25,096 bases of DNA from contig HF998355.1 of NCBI GenBank assembly GCA_000433735.1, forward strand, positions 92,882 to 117,977. The letters run 5' to 3'. Below the pieces are notes generated by a model, which was not told the origin of the DNA, ran no database searches, and saw nothing but the letters and a program-made list of their open reading frames with translations. Positions within the stretch are counted from its first letter, which is position 1; every line of letters begins with the position of its first letter. The DNA comes from Clostridium sp. CAG:167. Lineage in GTDB: Bacteria; Bacillota; Clostridia; Lachnospirales; Lachnospiraceae. This document shows positions 1 to 7,627 of this stretch, in pieces. Both the position numbers and the translations under genes were made by a program.

Positions 1-681
1 CACCGTCTGTTCGTTACCATCTTTATCTTTGTACCGGATCACTACCCCTGCATCATCGCAATTGTCATAGGATACAAGGATGCGGTGGGTTGTCTGGAAC
101 TTGGACGCTTCCTGGGCATAATCCTGGTCCGTCTTGGCATCATCATAAACCGGCTGTCCATAAACATACTCATACTTATTTATGTCATTGATCTCCAGTT
201 TTTCCTGGATATGGTATGTAACATTGGTCTGATTTTCCTCAAACAACAGTGGCACATCCGTTCTGTATCCGGTAAACAGGTAGCGTCCTGCATAATCCTG
301 ATTGGCATCCTGCTCAAAAATGTAAGATGCATTTTCCCGTAACTGTTTTACAAGGTTCTCACGGTCTTTGGCATTCACGGTGCCGGTGGCCGCCTCGGTA
401 CACACATCTACCATAGTGTCCAGACGCTTATCTATATCCTTTAATACTGTTTCCGTTGCATCCATCCAGGAAGTAGCATCTTCAATATTTTTCAGATACT
501 GGTCAATCTCGGATATAGTCGTCCGATATTTCAGTGCACGGACTGCAATGGTCGGATCGTCCGAAGGACGCTGGATCTTTTTCTGTGTTGTATACTGCTG
601 AAGATACTTATCATAAGCCACTTTATTTTTCTGCATGTTCAGCGTAGAATTGTTTCGCATCATATTATTTGTTACACGCAC
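1..681 (-). CDS. flgL: Flagellar hook-associated protein FlgL (HAP3), N-terminal part
   Basis: FlgL forms the second layer of the hook-filament junction, between FlgK and flagellin. The visible 227 residues begin VRVTNNMMRNNS and contain QRPSDDPTIAVRALKYR, which matches the conserved FlgL/flagellin N-terminus (family pattern RVTNNM...KKINRPSDDP). I chose the GTG at 679-681 because an AAAGGGGG ribosome-binding site (690-697) lies 8 bases upstream and because the family begins at this residue; the next ATG (661-663) would delete the conserved RVTNN. The gene is last in the visible flagellar operon, 21 bases after flgK2, and runs off the left edge, so its C-terminal helix is not seen. The frame is open to base 1. 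Confidence 0.93.
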   Translation of the reverse strand, partial: MRVTNNMMRNNSTLNMQKNKVAYDKYLQQYTTQKKIQRPSDDPTIAVRALKYRTTISEIDQYLKNIEDATSWMDATETVLKDIDKRLDTMVDVCTEAATGTVNAKDRENLVKQLRENASYIFEQDANQDYAGRYLFTGYRTDVPLLFEENQTNVTYHIQEKLEINDINKYEYVYGQPVYDDAKTDQDYAQEASKFQTTHRILVSYDNCDDAGVVIRYKDKDGNEQTV

Positions 682-702
682 GGTTATGTCCCCCTTTCAG
701 TC

Positions 703-2559
703 TTACACCATTTCATTGATCAACTTGTCTAATACTTCATTCATAACAGAAATCACTTTATACTGATTCTTCAGCATATTCTGGAATACGATCATATCGG
801 ATCCCTCTTCATCCTCATCCACACCGGAAACGGATTTACGGTTGGTATCGATAGAATACAAAAGATTGCTCTCGCTCTTCTCCAGAGTGCTGGCCTTGCT
901 GGCATTTACTCCCAGCGCCGAGGTCATAGACTGTAAAAAGGCATCCGGTTCACCATGGACAAACATTTGGGAATCATCTTTCAGTTTTGACAATTTCTGA
1001 ATGTTGTCTCCGTTATCATTTCCTACATTGGGTCCATTTCCATTGGCCTTGCAGGCAATCTTGTTTGAATCTTCCATCACTTCTTTTGTCACTGTAAAAT
1101 TCAGCGCTGTCATGTAATAATAAGATCCTTGGTATTTTCCATCTGCATCCGGGTTTCCTACAATCGAGGTAAATCCCTGATCCAGTCCGTTCACGCTTTC
1201 ATTCATTACATAATTCTTGCCGTTGGCAGGAATAGTGGCATTGAAAAAGTCTATGCCCGCCTCATCATTCAGATCCAGTCCCTGTTTGTGGATCCGGTTA
1301 AATTCCTGAGCGTATGTTCTGACAAACTCATTCAACTGTGCCATGTAATAAGGAATTCCCTTGGCATTCACCGAGGTTCCTGCATGAGCCGTATAACTTT
1401 TATCCACTGCGATCTGCATCAATTCGTCATTGGTATCTTTCAAGTTAAACTCATAAGTATATTTACCGTCTGCATCTACTTTTACTTCAAAACTGTTGTA
1501 TGCATAACGACGGTTATTGATGGTGATCTCACCATCGCTGGCCGGAATATTCAAAGTCAGCAGATCATTGCAGTTTGTATTTTCAACGGTTAATTTTTTA
1601 GTGCCTGCATCATAAGCAGTAATAGTTCCGTCTACCACTGTAGCATTATTTCCGTCACGCATCTCGAACAACGCCTGCAGTCTTCCTCCCAGACTGGATG
1701 CATAAGGTGAAAAACTGGATCCATCTGCCCATGCAACATCATAACATCCTGTAATATCATTTATATTGCTGACCGTATCTTTCTGTTTTACTACCAGTTC
1801 ATTCACATTGTAGGTATCTACCAACATCTGTCCGCCTACATACACATAGTACTGAGTCTCTCCCACACCGTCTGCCGGTGCTTTTTCCAAGGTTTCCACC
1901 GATACAAACTGAGACAGTTCATCGATCATAAGACTTCTCTGGTCTCTCAGGTCATTGGCCGTATTGCCGTATGCTTCGATGGTATTGATCTGCCGCGTCA
2001 AAGATGTGATCTTTTTTGCATAAGCATTGATCTGATCTACGCAGGTCTTAATCTCTGTGTTGGCCTCTGCCTGCAGAGACTGGAGTTTCGTAGCCACTCC
2101 ATTTACATACTCCGTAAAAGTCTGGGCTGTCGTTGTTGCCTGAGTCCGGATGGTGCTGTTGTTTGGATTTCCTACCAGATGACTCAATACATCTGTGAAG
2201 GTATCAAACGCATCTGTAAGATTTACTTTATCATCCGATGTCACATTTCCACAGATCTGATCCTGCAGGGCACTGAGATAATACGCTTCTGTTTTATAAC
2301 GGTTGTAACTTGTATTAGTCAGCTGATACTTGGTATCATAGTATTCATTACGGCTTCTGCTGATATCCGTAACCGTAACACCAAATCCCTGTGCGATCAT
2401 GGAAGATTTGTTTCCTACCATGGATGTGATGTTGGCCGTCTGTTTGGAATATCCCTTTGTCTCCACATTGGCCACATTATGGAATGTAACCTGCAATGCC
2501 TGATTGTATGTCATCATTCCTGATTTTGCAATTTCAAAACTACCAAATGTTGATGCCAT
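703..2559 (-). CDS. flgK: Second FlgK-like hook-associated protein (FlgK paralog 2)
   Basis: This 618-residue protein is a FlgK (HAP1)-type secreted hook-filament junction protein. Residues 27-40 read HNVANVETKGYSKQ, the rod/hook/HAP N-terminal signature, at exactly the same position as in its upstream neighbour. The C-terminus (DMIVFQNMLKNQYKVISVMNEVLDKLI) fits the flagellar basal-body C-terminal helix but is more diverged than in the first FlgK. No signal peptide is expected, since export is by the flagellar type III system. The ATG is 4 bases after the flgK1 stop, and its AGGAGG ribosome-binding site overlaps that stop codon, so translation is probably coupled. Whether it is a true HAP1 or a specialised junction protein cannot be told from sequence. 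Confidence 0.88.
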   Translation of the reverse strand: MASTFGSFEIAKSGMMTYNQALQVTFHNVANVETKGYSKQTANITSMVGNKSSMIAQGFGVTVTDISRSRNEYYDTKYQLTNTSYNRYKTEAYYLSALQDQICGNVTSDDKVNLTDAFDTFTDVLSHLVGNPNNSTIRTQATTTAQTFTEYVNGVATKLQSLQAEANTEIKTCVDQINAYAKKITSLTRQINTIEAYGNTANDLRDQRSLMIDELSQFVSVETLEKAPADGVGETQYYVYVGGQMLVDTYNVNELVVKQKDTVSNINDITGCYDVAWADGSSFSPYASSLGGRLQALFEMRDGNNATVVDGTITAYDAGTKKLTVENTNCNDLLTLNIPASDGEITINNRRYAYNSFEVKVDADGKYTYEFNLKDTNDELMQIAVDKSYTAHAGTSVNAKGIPYYMAQLNEFVRTYAQEFNRIHKQGLDLNDEAGIDFFNATIPANGKNYVMNESVNGLDQGFTSIVGNPDADGKYQGSYYYMTALNFTVTKEVMEDSNKIACKANGNGPNVGNDNGDNIQKLSKLKDDSQMFVHGEPDAFLQSMTSALGVNASKASTLEKSESNLLYSIDTNRKSVSGVDEDEEGSDMIVFQNMLKNQYKVISVMNEVLDKLINEMV

Positions 2560-2563
2560 GGGA

Positions 2564-4357
2564 TCAACCTCCTAACTTCTCGATAATGTATTCCAGCATT
2601 TCCGATATAGTTGTAATATATCGGGAGGATGCATCAAAGCATCGCTGGAATTTGATCAGATCGGACAATTCCTCTTCCGTGGAAACGCCCATTACATTCT
2701 GTCTTTCTTCTTCCAGTCCGTTTACGGTGACGGTCTGGTTTTCCACAATTCCTTTCCAGACACTTCCGTTGTTGGCCAGATCACCACAGATCCCCACATA
2801 AAAATCCAGTGCACTGTAAGTCGTCAGCGCATTCGGATTCAGAGTACCTAATTTTTCATTGAAGGAATCCGCAATCCCTGCCAGTTCCTGGTTGGCATAT
2901 CCGCCATATTTTCCACTGGTCTCTGAATACTTGGTAGGAATGGTAGATGAATCCTGCAAAACAGTAGGATTCATCACCAGCTGGCCGATGGTGTACAAGG
3001 AATAAGTATCTTCCGGGTCTTCTTCGTTATATTTATAAACTTCTATATCGGACGTTGTTCCGTCTTCTGCCTTGACCGTTACCGTTGTTTTCTCATAACG
3101 AGGCATACTTCTTCTTGCGAACAACTCTGTTCCGATGGTGCTGTTTTTATCATCACCGATCAAAGTCTTGTCTTCATCCAGCACTTTGATGGTAGTTCCA
3201 TCTGCCAGTGTCAGTTCTTTATTGGGACACAGGGCATCATTTACTTTTGTAACAATTCCATGAACCAGCATGTCGATCTGGCTCTGCACCGTCATTACGA
3301 CAGAACATCCTACCGTATCATTGTAAACTTCCACATCTTTCTGGAACTGCTTATAATCGGCATCATATGCTGCCTGGTCAAAAGTACCGTCAGCCAGCTG
3401 ATACTTGGCATCTTCGCTGTCCGGCTTAACCGGGGTATCCGTGTACTTGGCTACAAAACTTCCCCTGGATACCAGGATTCCCTTCAAGGATCCCACATCT
3501 GTATCTGTCTTGGACGAATAGGTAAGTTCGCCACGGACATAATACTCTCCGCCGGATGCCCATACCGGTTTTAACAGTCTGGAAGTTTCACTCTCATACG
3601 CAGTCTCCAAATAATACTGATTGCTGTCATCCAGCAGATAAGCACCCTCTGAATATATAGTAATGGTCCCATTAGGACTTTCATTAGTCTCAAAATTAAT
3701 GATGGTGGCAAGTTCATCCAGGCACTGGTTTCTCTTGTCCCTGTAATCGTTGGCCGGCTGTCCTGTGGCCTCATATTTCTGGATCTTTTTGTTATAATCC
3801 CGGATCTGGGACACCAGGCTGTTTACCTGGTCTACCTGTCTGGTCACCTCATCGTTTAAGCTGGTCTGATAGGAACTTAATTCATCCCACAGTACCTGCG
3901 CCCTCTGCACAAACTGCTGTGCAATGGAGACGATCTGGTCTTTATTTACGATGCTATCCGGATTCTCTGACAGTGTGCTGAGTGCTGCTTTCAAGTCTGC
4001 GATAGATGTACGGAACTCCTCTCCGTGAAGTTCTCCCATCATATCTTCTATTTCATATACGGTCTTTTCATTCTGCTCATAAAAGTTCTGCCGGCCCAGC
4101 TGCAGTCTGTATTTTGCATCCAGAAATTCATTTCGGATCTGTCTGGTCTTGACAATGGCTGTTCCGGTACCTACCTGGAGCATATCATCATGCATTCCCA
4201 GATTGGTCTGATAAAAAGAATCCGTCACAATGGTCTGCTGTCTTACATAACCGGTGGTCTGTGCATTGGCCAGGTTATGTGAGGTAGTATTCAAAGACGC
4301 CTGCGCCGCATGCAGTCCCGATACTCCGGCATTAAAACTCGTCATGAGATTTCCCAT
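2564..4357 (-). CDS. flgK: Flagellar hook-associated protein FlgK (HAP1)
   Basis: FlgK (597 residues) is the first hook-filament junction protein, exported with help from FlgN. It has the classic N-terminus: coiled helix, then HNLANAQTTGYVRQQ at 27-41. Its C-terminus, GVSTEEELSDLIKFQRCFDASSRYITTI, is close to the canonical FlgK end (GVN.DEE..N...YQ.AY.A.AR.I). The middle region (about 200-480) is variable, as usual for exposed HAP1 domains. The start is supported by AAAGGAGAGG upstream of the ATG. It lies 50 bases after flgN and 4 bases before a second FlgK-like gene. Of the two paralogs this is the more canonical. Confidence 0.95.
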   Translation of the reverse strand: MGNLMTSFNAGVSGLHAAQASLNTTSHNLANAQTTGYVRQQTIVTDSFYQTNLGMHDDMLQVGTGTAIVKTRQIRNEFLDAKYRLQLGRQNFYEQNEKTVYEIEDMMGELHGEEFRTSIADLKAALSTLSENPDSIVNKDQIVSIAQQFVQRAQVLWDELSSYQTSLNDEVTRQVDQVNSLVSQIRDYNKKIQKYEATGQPANDYRDKRNQCLDELATIINFETNESPNGTITIYSEGAYLLDDSNQYYLETAYESETSRLLKPVWASGGEYYVRGELTYSSKTDTDVGSLKGILVSRGSFVAKYTDTPVKPDSEDAKYQLADGTFDQAAYDADYKQFQKDVEVYNDTVGCSVVMTVQSQIDMLVHGIVTKVNDALCPNKELTLADGTTIKVLDEDKTLIGDDKNSTIGTELFARRSMPRYEKTTVTVKAEDGTTSDIEVYKYNEEDPEDTYSLYTIGQLVMNPTVLQDSSTIPTKYSETSGKYGGYANQELAGIADSFNEKLGTLNPNALTTYSALDFYVGICGDLANNGSVWKGIVENQTVTVNGLEEERQNVMGVSTEEELSDLIKFQRCFDASSRYITTISEMLEYIIEKLGG

Positions 4358-4407
4358 TGTTTCCTCTCCTTTCTGTTCTTTATTCTAACAAAAGACACGA
4401 ATGCCTT

Positions 4408-4923
4408 TTACTGTTTTGCATCAAACATGCCCTGCTGCGGTGCGGTTCCATAAACCTCCGAGGCATCACTTGCATAGTTGCTGCTTCCTGAAGACATCCG
4501 TGTACTTCTGATTACATTCATATTAAATTCAACCATTTCCATGGCTTCTCTCAGTAAATTTTCATTGGATTGATTGATATCCTGCAGCTGCATCACTGTT
4601 TTCCTTAACCGATCATGCACCATCTGCAGTTTTCTCTGATCCTCCGGCTGTTTTTTCAAAGCATCGGCCAGTGACGCTAATGTCATCTTGTCCGGGTCTT
4701 TTCCTAACACCGTGGCAATATCCAGCACAATCCTTTTACGAACATTTTCCAGATGCTGGGTTTTGTCCACCAGTTCGTGTTCCTTTTCTACGATCCGGCG
4801 CATCGCTTCCAGATCTGTACCGGCGATTGCTCTTGTCTTTTCCTGCTCAACAGGAATCAACTCCTGGTACAGTTTTTCCTCAGCATCCAGCGTTTCCATC
4901 AACTCTTCCATCAAGCTGGCCAC
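4408..4923 (-). CDS. flgN: Flagellar export chaperone FlgN
   Basis: FlgN is the cytoplasmic export chaperone for FlgK and FlgL. The 171-residue product is almost all helical and rich in Glu, Lys and Leu (for example LMEELMETLDAEEKLYQELI and IVEKEHELVDKTQHLENVRK), typical of the FlgN family, with a low-complexity tail. It starts with GTG at 4921-4923, preceded 7 bases upstream by a perfect AGGAGG; the ATG five codons further on has no such site. It follows flgM by 19 bases and precedes the genes for its likely clients. The assignment rests on fold-like composition and gene order more than on a sharp motif. Confidence 0.88.
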   Translation of the reverse strand: MASLMEELMETLDAEEKLYQELIPVEQEKTRAIAGTDLEAMRRIVEKEHELVDKTQHLENVRKRIVLDIATVLGKDPDKMTLASLADALKKQPEDQRKLQMVHDRLRKTVMQLQDINQSNENLLREAMEMVEFNMNVIRSTRMSSGSSNYASDASEVYGTAPQQGMFDAKQ

Positions 4924-4942
4924 ACGAATTCCTCCTGTATCA

Positions 4943-5224
4943 CTATCTGGTCAGAAGATCTGTCATTTTGTCTGCTACATCTTCTACAGACACATGATAG
5001 GATCCTGCTTCCATTCTTGCTTTAATATCATTGATTCTATCCATCCGCACATCTGTTCCCTGGGAAACAGTTTCGCCTGCAGCTTTCTTTGCTACCTGAT
5101 ATGCATTGGCATAGCTGGATATTTCCAACGAATCTCTGCTGTCTGAATTTGCTGTATTCGCTTTGCTCTTCGTTTTACTTGTATGATAGAGCTGATTTAC
5201 CTGAATATAAGCATCAATTCTCAT
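4943..5224 (-). CDS. flgM: Anti-sigma-28 factor FlgM
   Basis: FlgM binds and holds sigma-28 (FliA/SigD) inactive until the hook is complete, then is exported through the flagellum. The 93-residue protein has the expected disordered N-terminal half (Ser/Asn/Thr-rich, about 15-40) and the conserved C-terminal sigma-binding segment DRINDIKARMEAGSYHVSVEDVADKMTDLL (61-91; family pattern R...I..I...I..G.Y.V....IA..ML). The start has an AAGGAGG site. It is first in the flgM-flgN-flgK-flgK-flgL operon, downstream of a sigma-28-like promoter, which would place the anti-sigma factor under control of its own target. Confidence 0.94.
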   Translation of the reverse strand: MRIDAYIQVNQLYHTSKTKSKANTANSDSRDSLEISSYANAYQVAKKAAGETVSQGTDVRMDRINDIKARMEAGSYHVSVEDVADKMTDLLTR

Positions 5225-5279
5225 AATAATTCCTCCTTCTGCTGGCGATTTCTGAAGATTTTCACATCCTCTATAATAT

Positions 5280-5306
5280 TTATCGGTAGAAGTGCCGGCA
5301 ATCTTA
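5280..5306 (-). promoter_or_regulatory. Sigma-28 (FliA/SigD)-type promoter of the flgM operon
   Basis: Read on the minus strand, TAAG (5303-5306) is followed by 15 bases and then ACCGATAA (5280-5287). This is close to the sigma-28/SigD consensus TAAA-N15-GCCGATAA. It lies about 55 bases upstream of the flgM ATG, the first gene of a late flagellar operon. Sigma-28 control of flgM operons is known in motile Firmicutes; the match here is seen directly, its use is inferred. Confidence 0.8.
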
Positions 5307-5335
5307 GTCTTTTTTTATTTTTTATAAAAGATCTG

Positions 5336-7612
5336 TTATTCCAGTGTGGCCTTCTGCCCCTTTGCTGCCCTCTTGCGGTTTCTCACTCTGCGGGCGTTCA
5401 GTGTCTTTCCATTATATTCAAATGTCTCTGCATCCGCTTCCAGTGCCTTTGCAAAAGCCACCCGGTCTCCTGACTCCAGCGTGATCGCCTTGACACCCCG
5501 GCTTGTTTTCTTAAATTCGCTGACTTCTCCCAACTGGAATCCAAGAGAAAGTCCCTTTTCTGTCAAAATCACTACTTTTTTGTTTCCGGACAGCACCTCA
5601 CCGGCTGACAGCATCTGCAATGCCGCCACTTCATCTCCCTCATCCAACTTGGTAGCTGCCACCATCTGGCGGTTGGTCTCAAACTCCACGCCGGACACCA
5701 GTTTGATAAATCCGGTCTTTGTTACAAACATCAGCATGGACTCAAACAGATCGGCAAAAGAGGTATATAAAATTCCCTCTTCATCGTTCTCCATTTTGCA
5801 CAGTGAATGGATCAGCGTTCCCTTTTCTTTCATCTTGCAGCGTGGTATCTTGTCCATCTTTACCTGGTGCATTCTTCCTTTATTGGTAAAAACGCAGAGT
5901 TTGTCTGTGTTTTCTATCTTCAGCACATGCACATACTCTTTCTTCGTCTCTTCTGCTGCCCTGCCAAAAGCACCAGCGTCCACTGCCTTTGTATACCCAA
6001 AACGGTCGATGCACACATACAAGTCTTCGATCACAACCTTTTCCACATAAGCTTTTGCCACATCATCCGTAAGACCGGTGCGTCTTTCTCTGGCAAACAT
6101 TTTTTTGTACTGTCTCAGTCTTGTCTTGATCACTTTGTAAAGTTCTTTCACATCTGACAGCACTTTTTCATACTCTGCGATATCAGAAAGAAGTCCCTCA
6201 TTTTCTTCATGAAGTTTCAGAATCTCCAGACCGATCAGCTTGGACAGAGGCATGGCCAGAATAGCATCTGCCTGTGGCTCTGTAAATAAAAGGGTGGCTG
6301 CTTCTTTTTCAGAGGCCTGGCTTTTAAAACGGATTCCTTCTGTCACACCCTGGATCAGACACTGTTTTGCCTGTTTCACAGAGGAAGATCCCCTGAGGAT
6401 CTCAATGATCAGGTCGATCACATCCGTTGCCTTCATCAGACCTTCTACGATCTCCAGCCGTTTTTTTGCTTTTGCCAGAAGGAACTGGTACTCTTTTGTA
6501 TACAGATCTTCCTGAAACAGCACAAATTCTTCTATCATGGATTTAAGATTAAACACCTTTGGCTGGCTGGTTCCGTCTGACTCCGGTTTGATGGCCAGCA
6601 GATTGACACCATAGGTATCTTCCATCTGTGTTTTCTTGTAGAGTCCATTTAAAAGATTGTTTATATCCCTGTCTTTTTTCACTTCCACGACAATGCGGAT
6701 TCCTTCTTTAGAGGACTCGTCTCTCACATCATAGATTTCATCAAAGACCTTTTCTCTGGCGAGATTCACCAGCGTTTCCACAAGTTTTGCTTTGTTGCCG
6801 GATATGGTGTATGGAATCTCGGTAATAATGATATTTTTTCTTCCGTTTTCTCCCTTTTCTATCTCGGTTTTGGCCCGGAGACGGATCCTTCCCTCTCCTC
6901 TTTCATAAATATCTCTCATCTGGGATGCATTGACAATAGTCCCCCCGGTAGGAAAATCCGGTGCCGGCACATAATCCATCAATTTATCAATGGAAATCCC
7001 CGGCCGGTCCATATAAGCGATCACAGCGTCGATCACCTCTCCCGGGTTGTGAGGAGGGATGTTGGTAGCCATACCTACAGCGATTCCTGTCGTTCCGTTA
7101 ATGAGAAGGTTGGGCAGCATAGCCGGCAGTACCACCGGCTCCTTTTCGCTATCGTCAAAGTTTGGCATAAAATCTACCAGACCTTTTTCCAGGTTGTCAA
7201 GCATCGTCATAGCGGCAGTGGACAGTCTTGCCTCTGTGTATCGCATGGCAGCGGCGCCATCTCCGTCAATGGATCCAAAGTTTCCGTGGCCGTCGACTAA
7301 CGGTGCGTTCAGCGAATACTCTTCTGTCATGTGTACCAGGGCATCGTAAATGGAACTGTCTCCGTGAGGATGGTATTTACCCATGGTATCACCCACGATA
7401 CGGGCACTTTTACGATGAGGCTTGTCCGGTGATAGTCCCAGTTCTTTCATGGCATACAAAATACGCCTCTGCACGGGCTTTAATCCATCCCGCACATCCG
7501 GCAGAGCTCTGTCTACGATTACGCTCATGGCGTAATCACGGTAGGAATTTTTCATTTCTTCCGCAAAATCCAGCTGAATTACATTTTCCTGTGTTATTTT
7601 CATCTGATCCAT
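5336..7612 (-). CDS. parC: Type IIA topoisomerase subunit A, probably topoisomerase IV ParC
   Basis: This is the DNA-breaking subunit of a type IIA topoisomerase, 758 residues. The breakage-reunion domain fills about 1-500, with the catalytic tyrosine in AAMRYTEARL (Tyr125). The quinolone-determining region HPHGDSSIYD (81-90) carries wild-type Ser86 and Asp90, matching E. coli GyrA Ser83 and Asp87. Beta-pinwheel blades follow from about 530 to 730 (FTNKGRMHQVKM, VTKTGFIKLV, LTEKGLSLGF). The GyrA box (QRRGGKG), expected near the first blade, is absent: AFGRAAEETKKEYVHVL stands there. That argues for a ParC-like decatenase rather than gyrase, which is normally encoded near dnaA. The ATG has GGAGG 8 bases upstream, overlapping the parE end. 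Databases may label it gyrA. Confidence 0.9.
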   Translation of the reverse strand: MDQMKITQENVIQLDFAEEMKNSYRDYAMSVIVDRALPDVRDGLKPVQRRILYAMKELGLSPDKPHRKSARIVGDTMGKYHPHGDSSIYDALVHMTEEYSLNAPLVDGHGNFGSIDGDGAAAMRYTEARLSTAAMTMLDNLEKGLVDFMPNFDDSEKEPVVLPAMLPNLLINGTTGIAVGMATNIPPHNPGEVIDAVIAYMDRPGISIDKLMDYVPAPDFPTGGTIVNASQMRDIYERGEGRIRLRAKTEIEKGENGRKNIIITEIPYTISGNKAKLVETLVNLAREKVFDEIYDVRDESSKEGIRIVVEVKKDRDINNLLNGLYKKTQMEDTYGVNLLAIKPESDGTSQPKVFNLKSMIEEFVLFQEDLYTKEYQFLLAKAKKRLEIVEGLMKATDVIDLIIEILRGSSSVKQAKQCLIQGVTEGIRFKSQASEKEAATLLFTEPQADAILAMPLSKLIGLEILKLHEENEGLLSDIAEYEKVLSDVKELYKVIKTRLRQYKKMFARERRTGLTDDVAKAYVEKVVIEDLYVCIDRFGYTKAVDAGAFGRAAEETKKEYVHVLKIENTDKLCVFTNKGRMHQVKMDKIPRCKMKEKGTLIHSLCKMENDEEGILYTSFADLFESMLMFVTKTGFIKLVSGVEFETNRQMVAATKLDEGDEVAALQMLSAGEVLSGNKKVVILTEKGLSLGFQLGEVSEFKKTSRGVKAITLESGDRVAFAKALEADAETFEYNGKTLNARRVRNRKRAAKGQKATLE

Positions 7613-7627
7613 GAATTCTTCCTCCTT

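Noticed and set aside
5307..5335. Possible terminator after parC in the A/T-rich stretch.
   Set aside because: Only a weak imperfect A/T stem with a bulge is possible. Read-through from parE-parC into flgM cannot be excluded.
5346..6050. Long open frame (234 codons) on the plus strand, antisense to the topoisomerase A gene.
   Set aside because: It lies entirely opposite a clear parC coding region, has no convincing ribosome-binding site and gives a low-complexity Ser/Phe-rich product. It is a shadow of the codon pattern.
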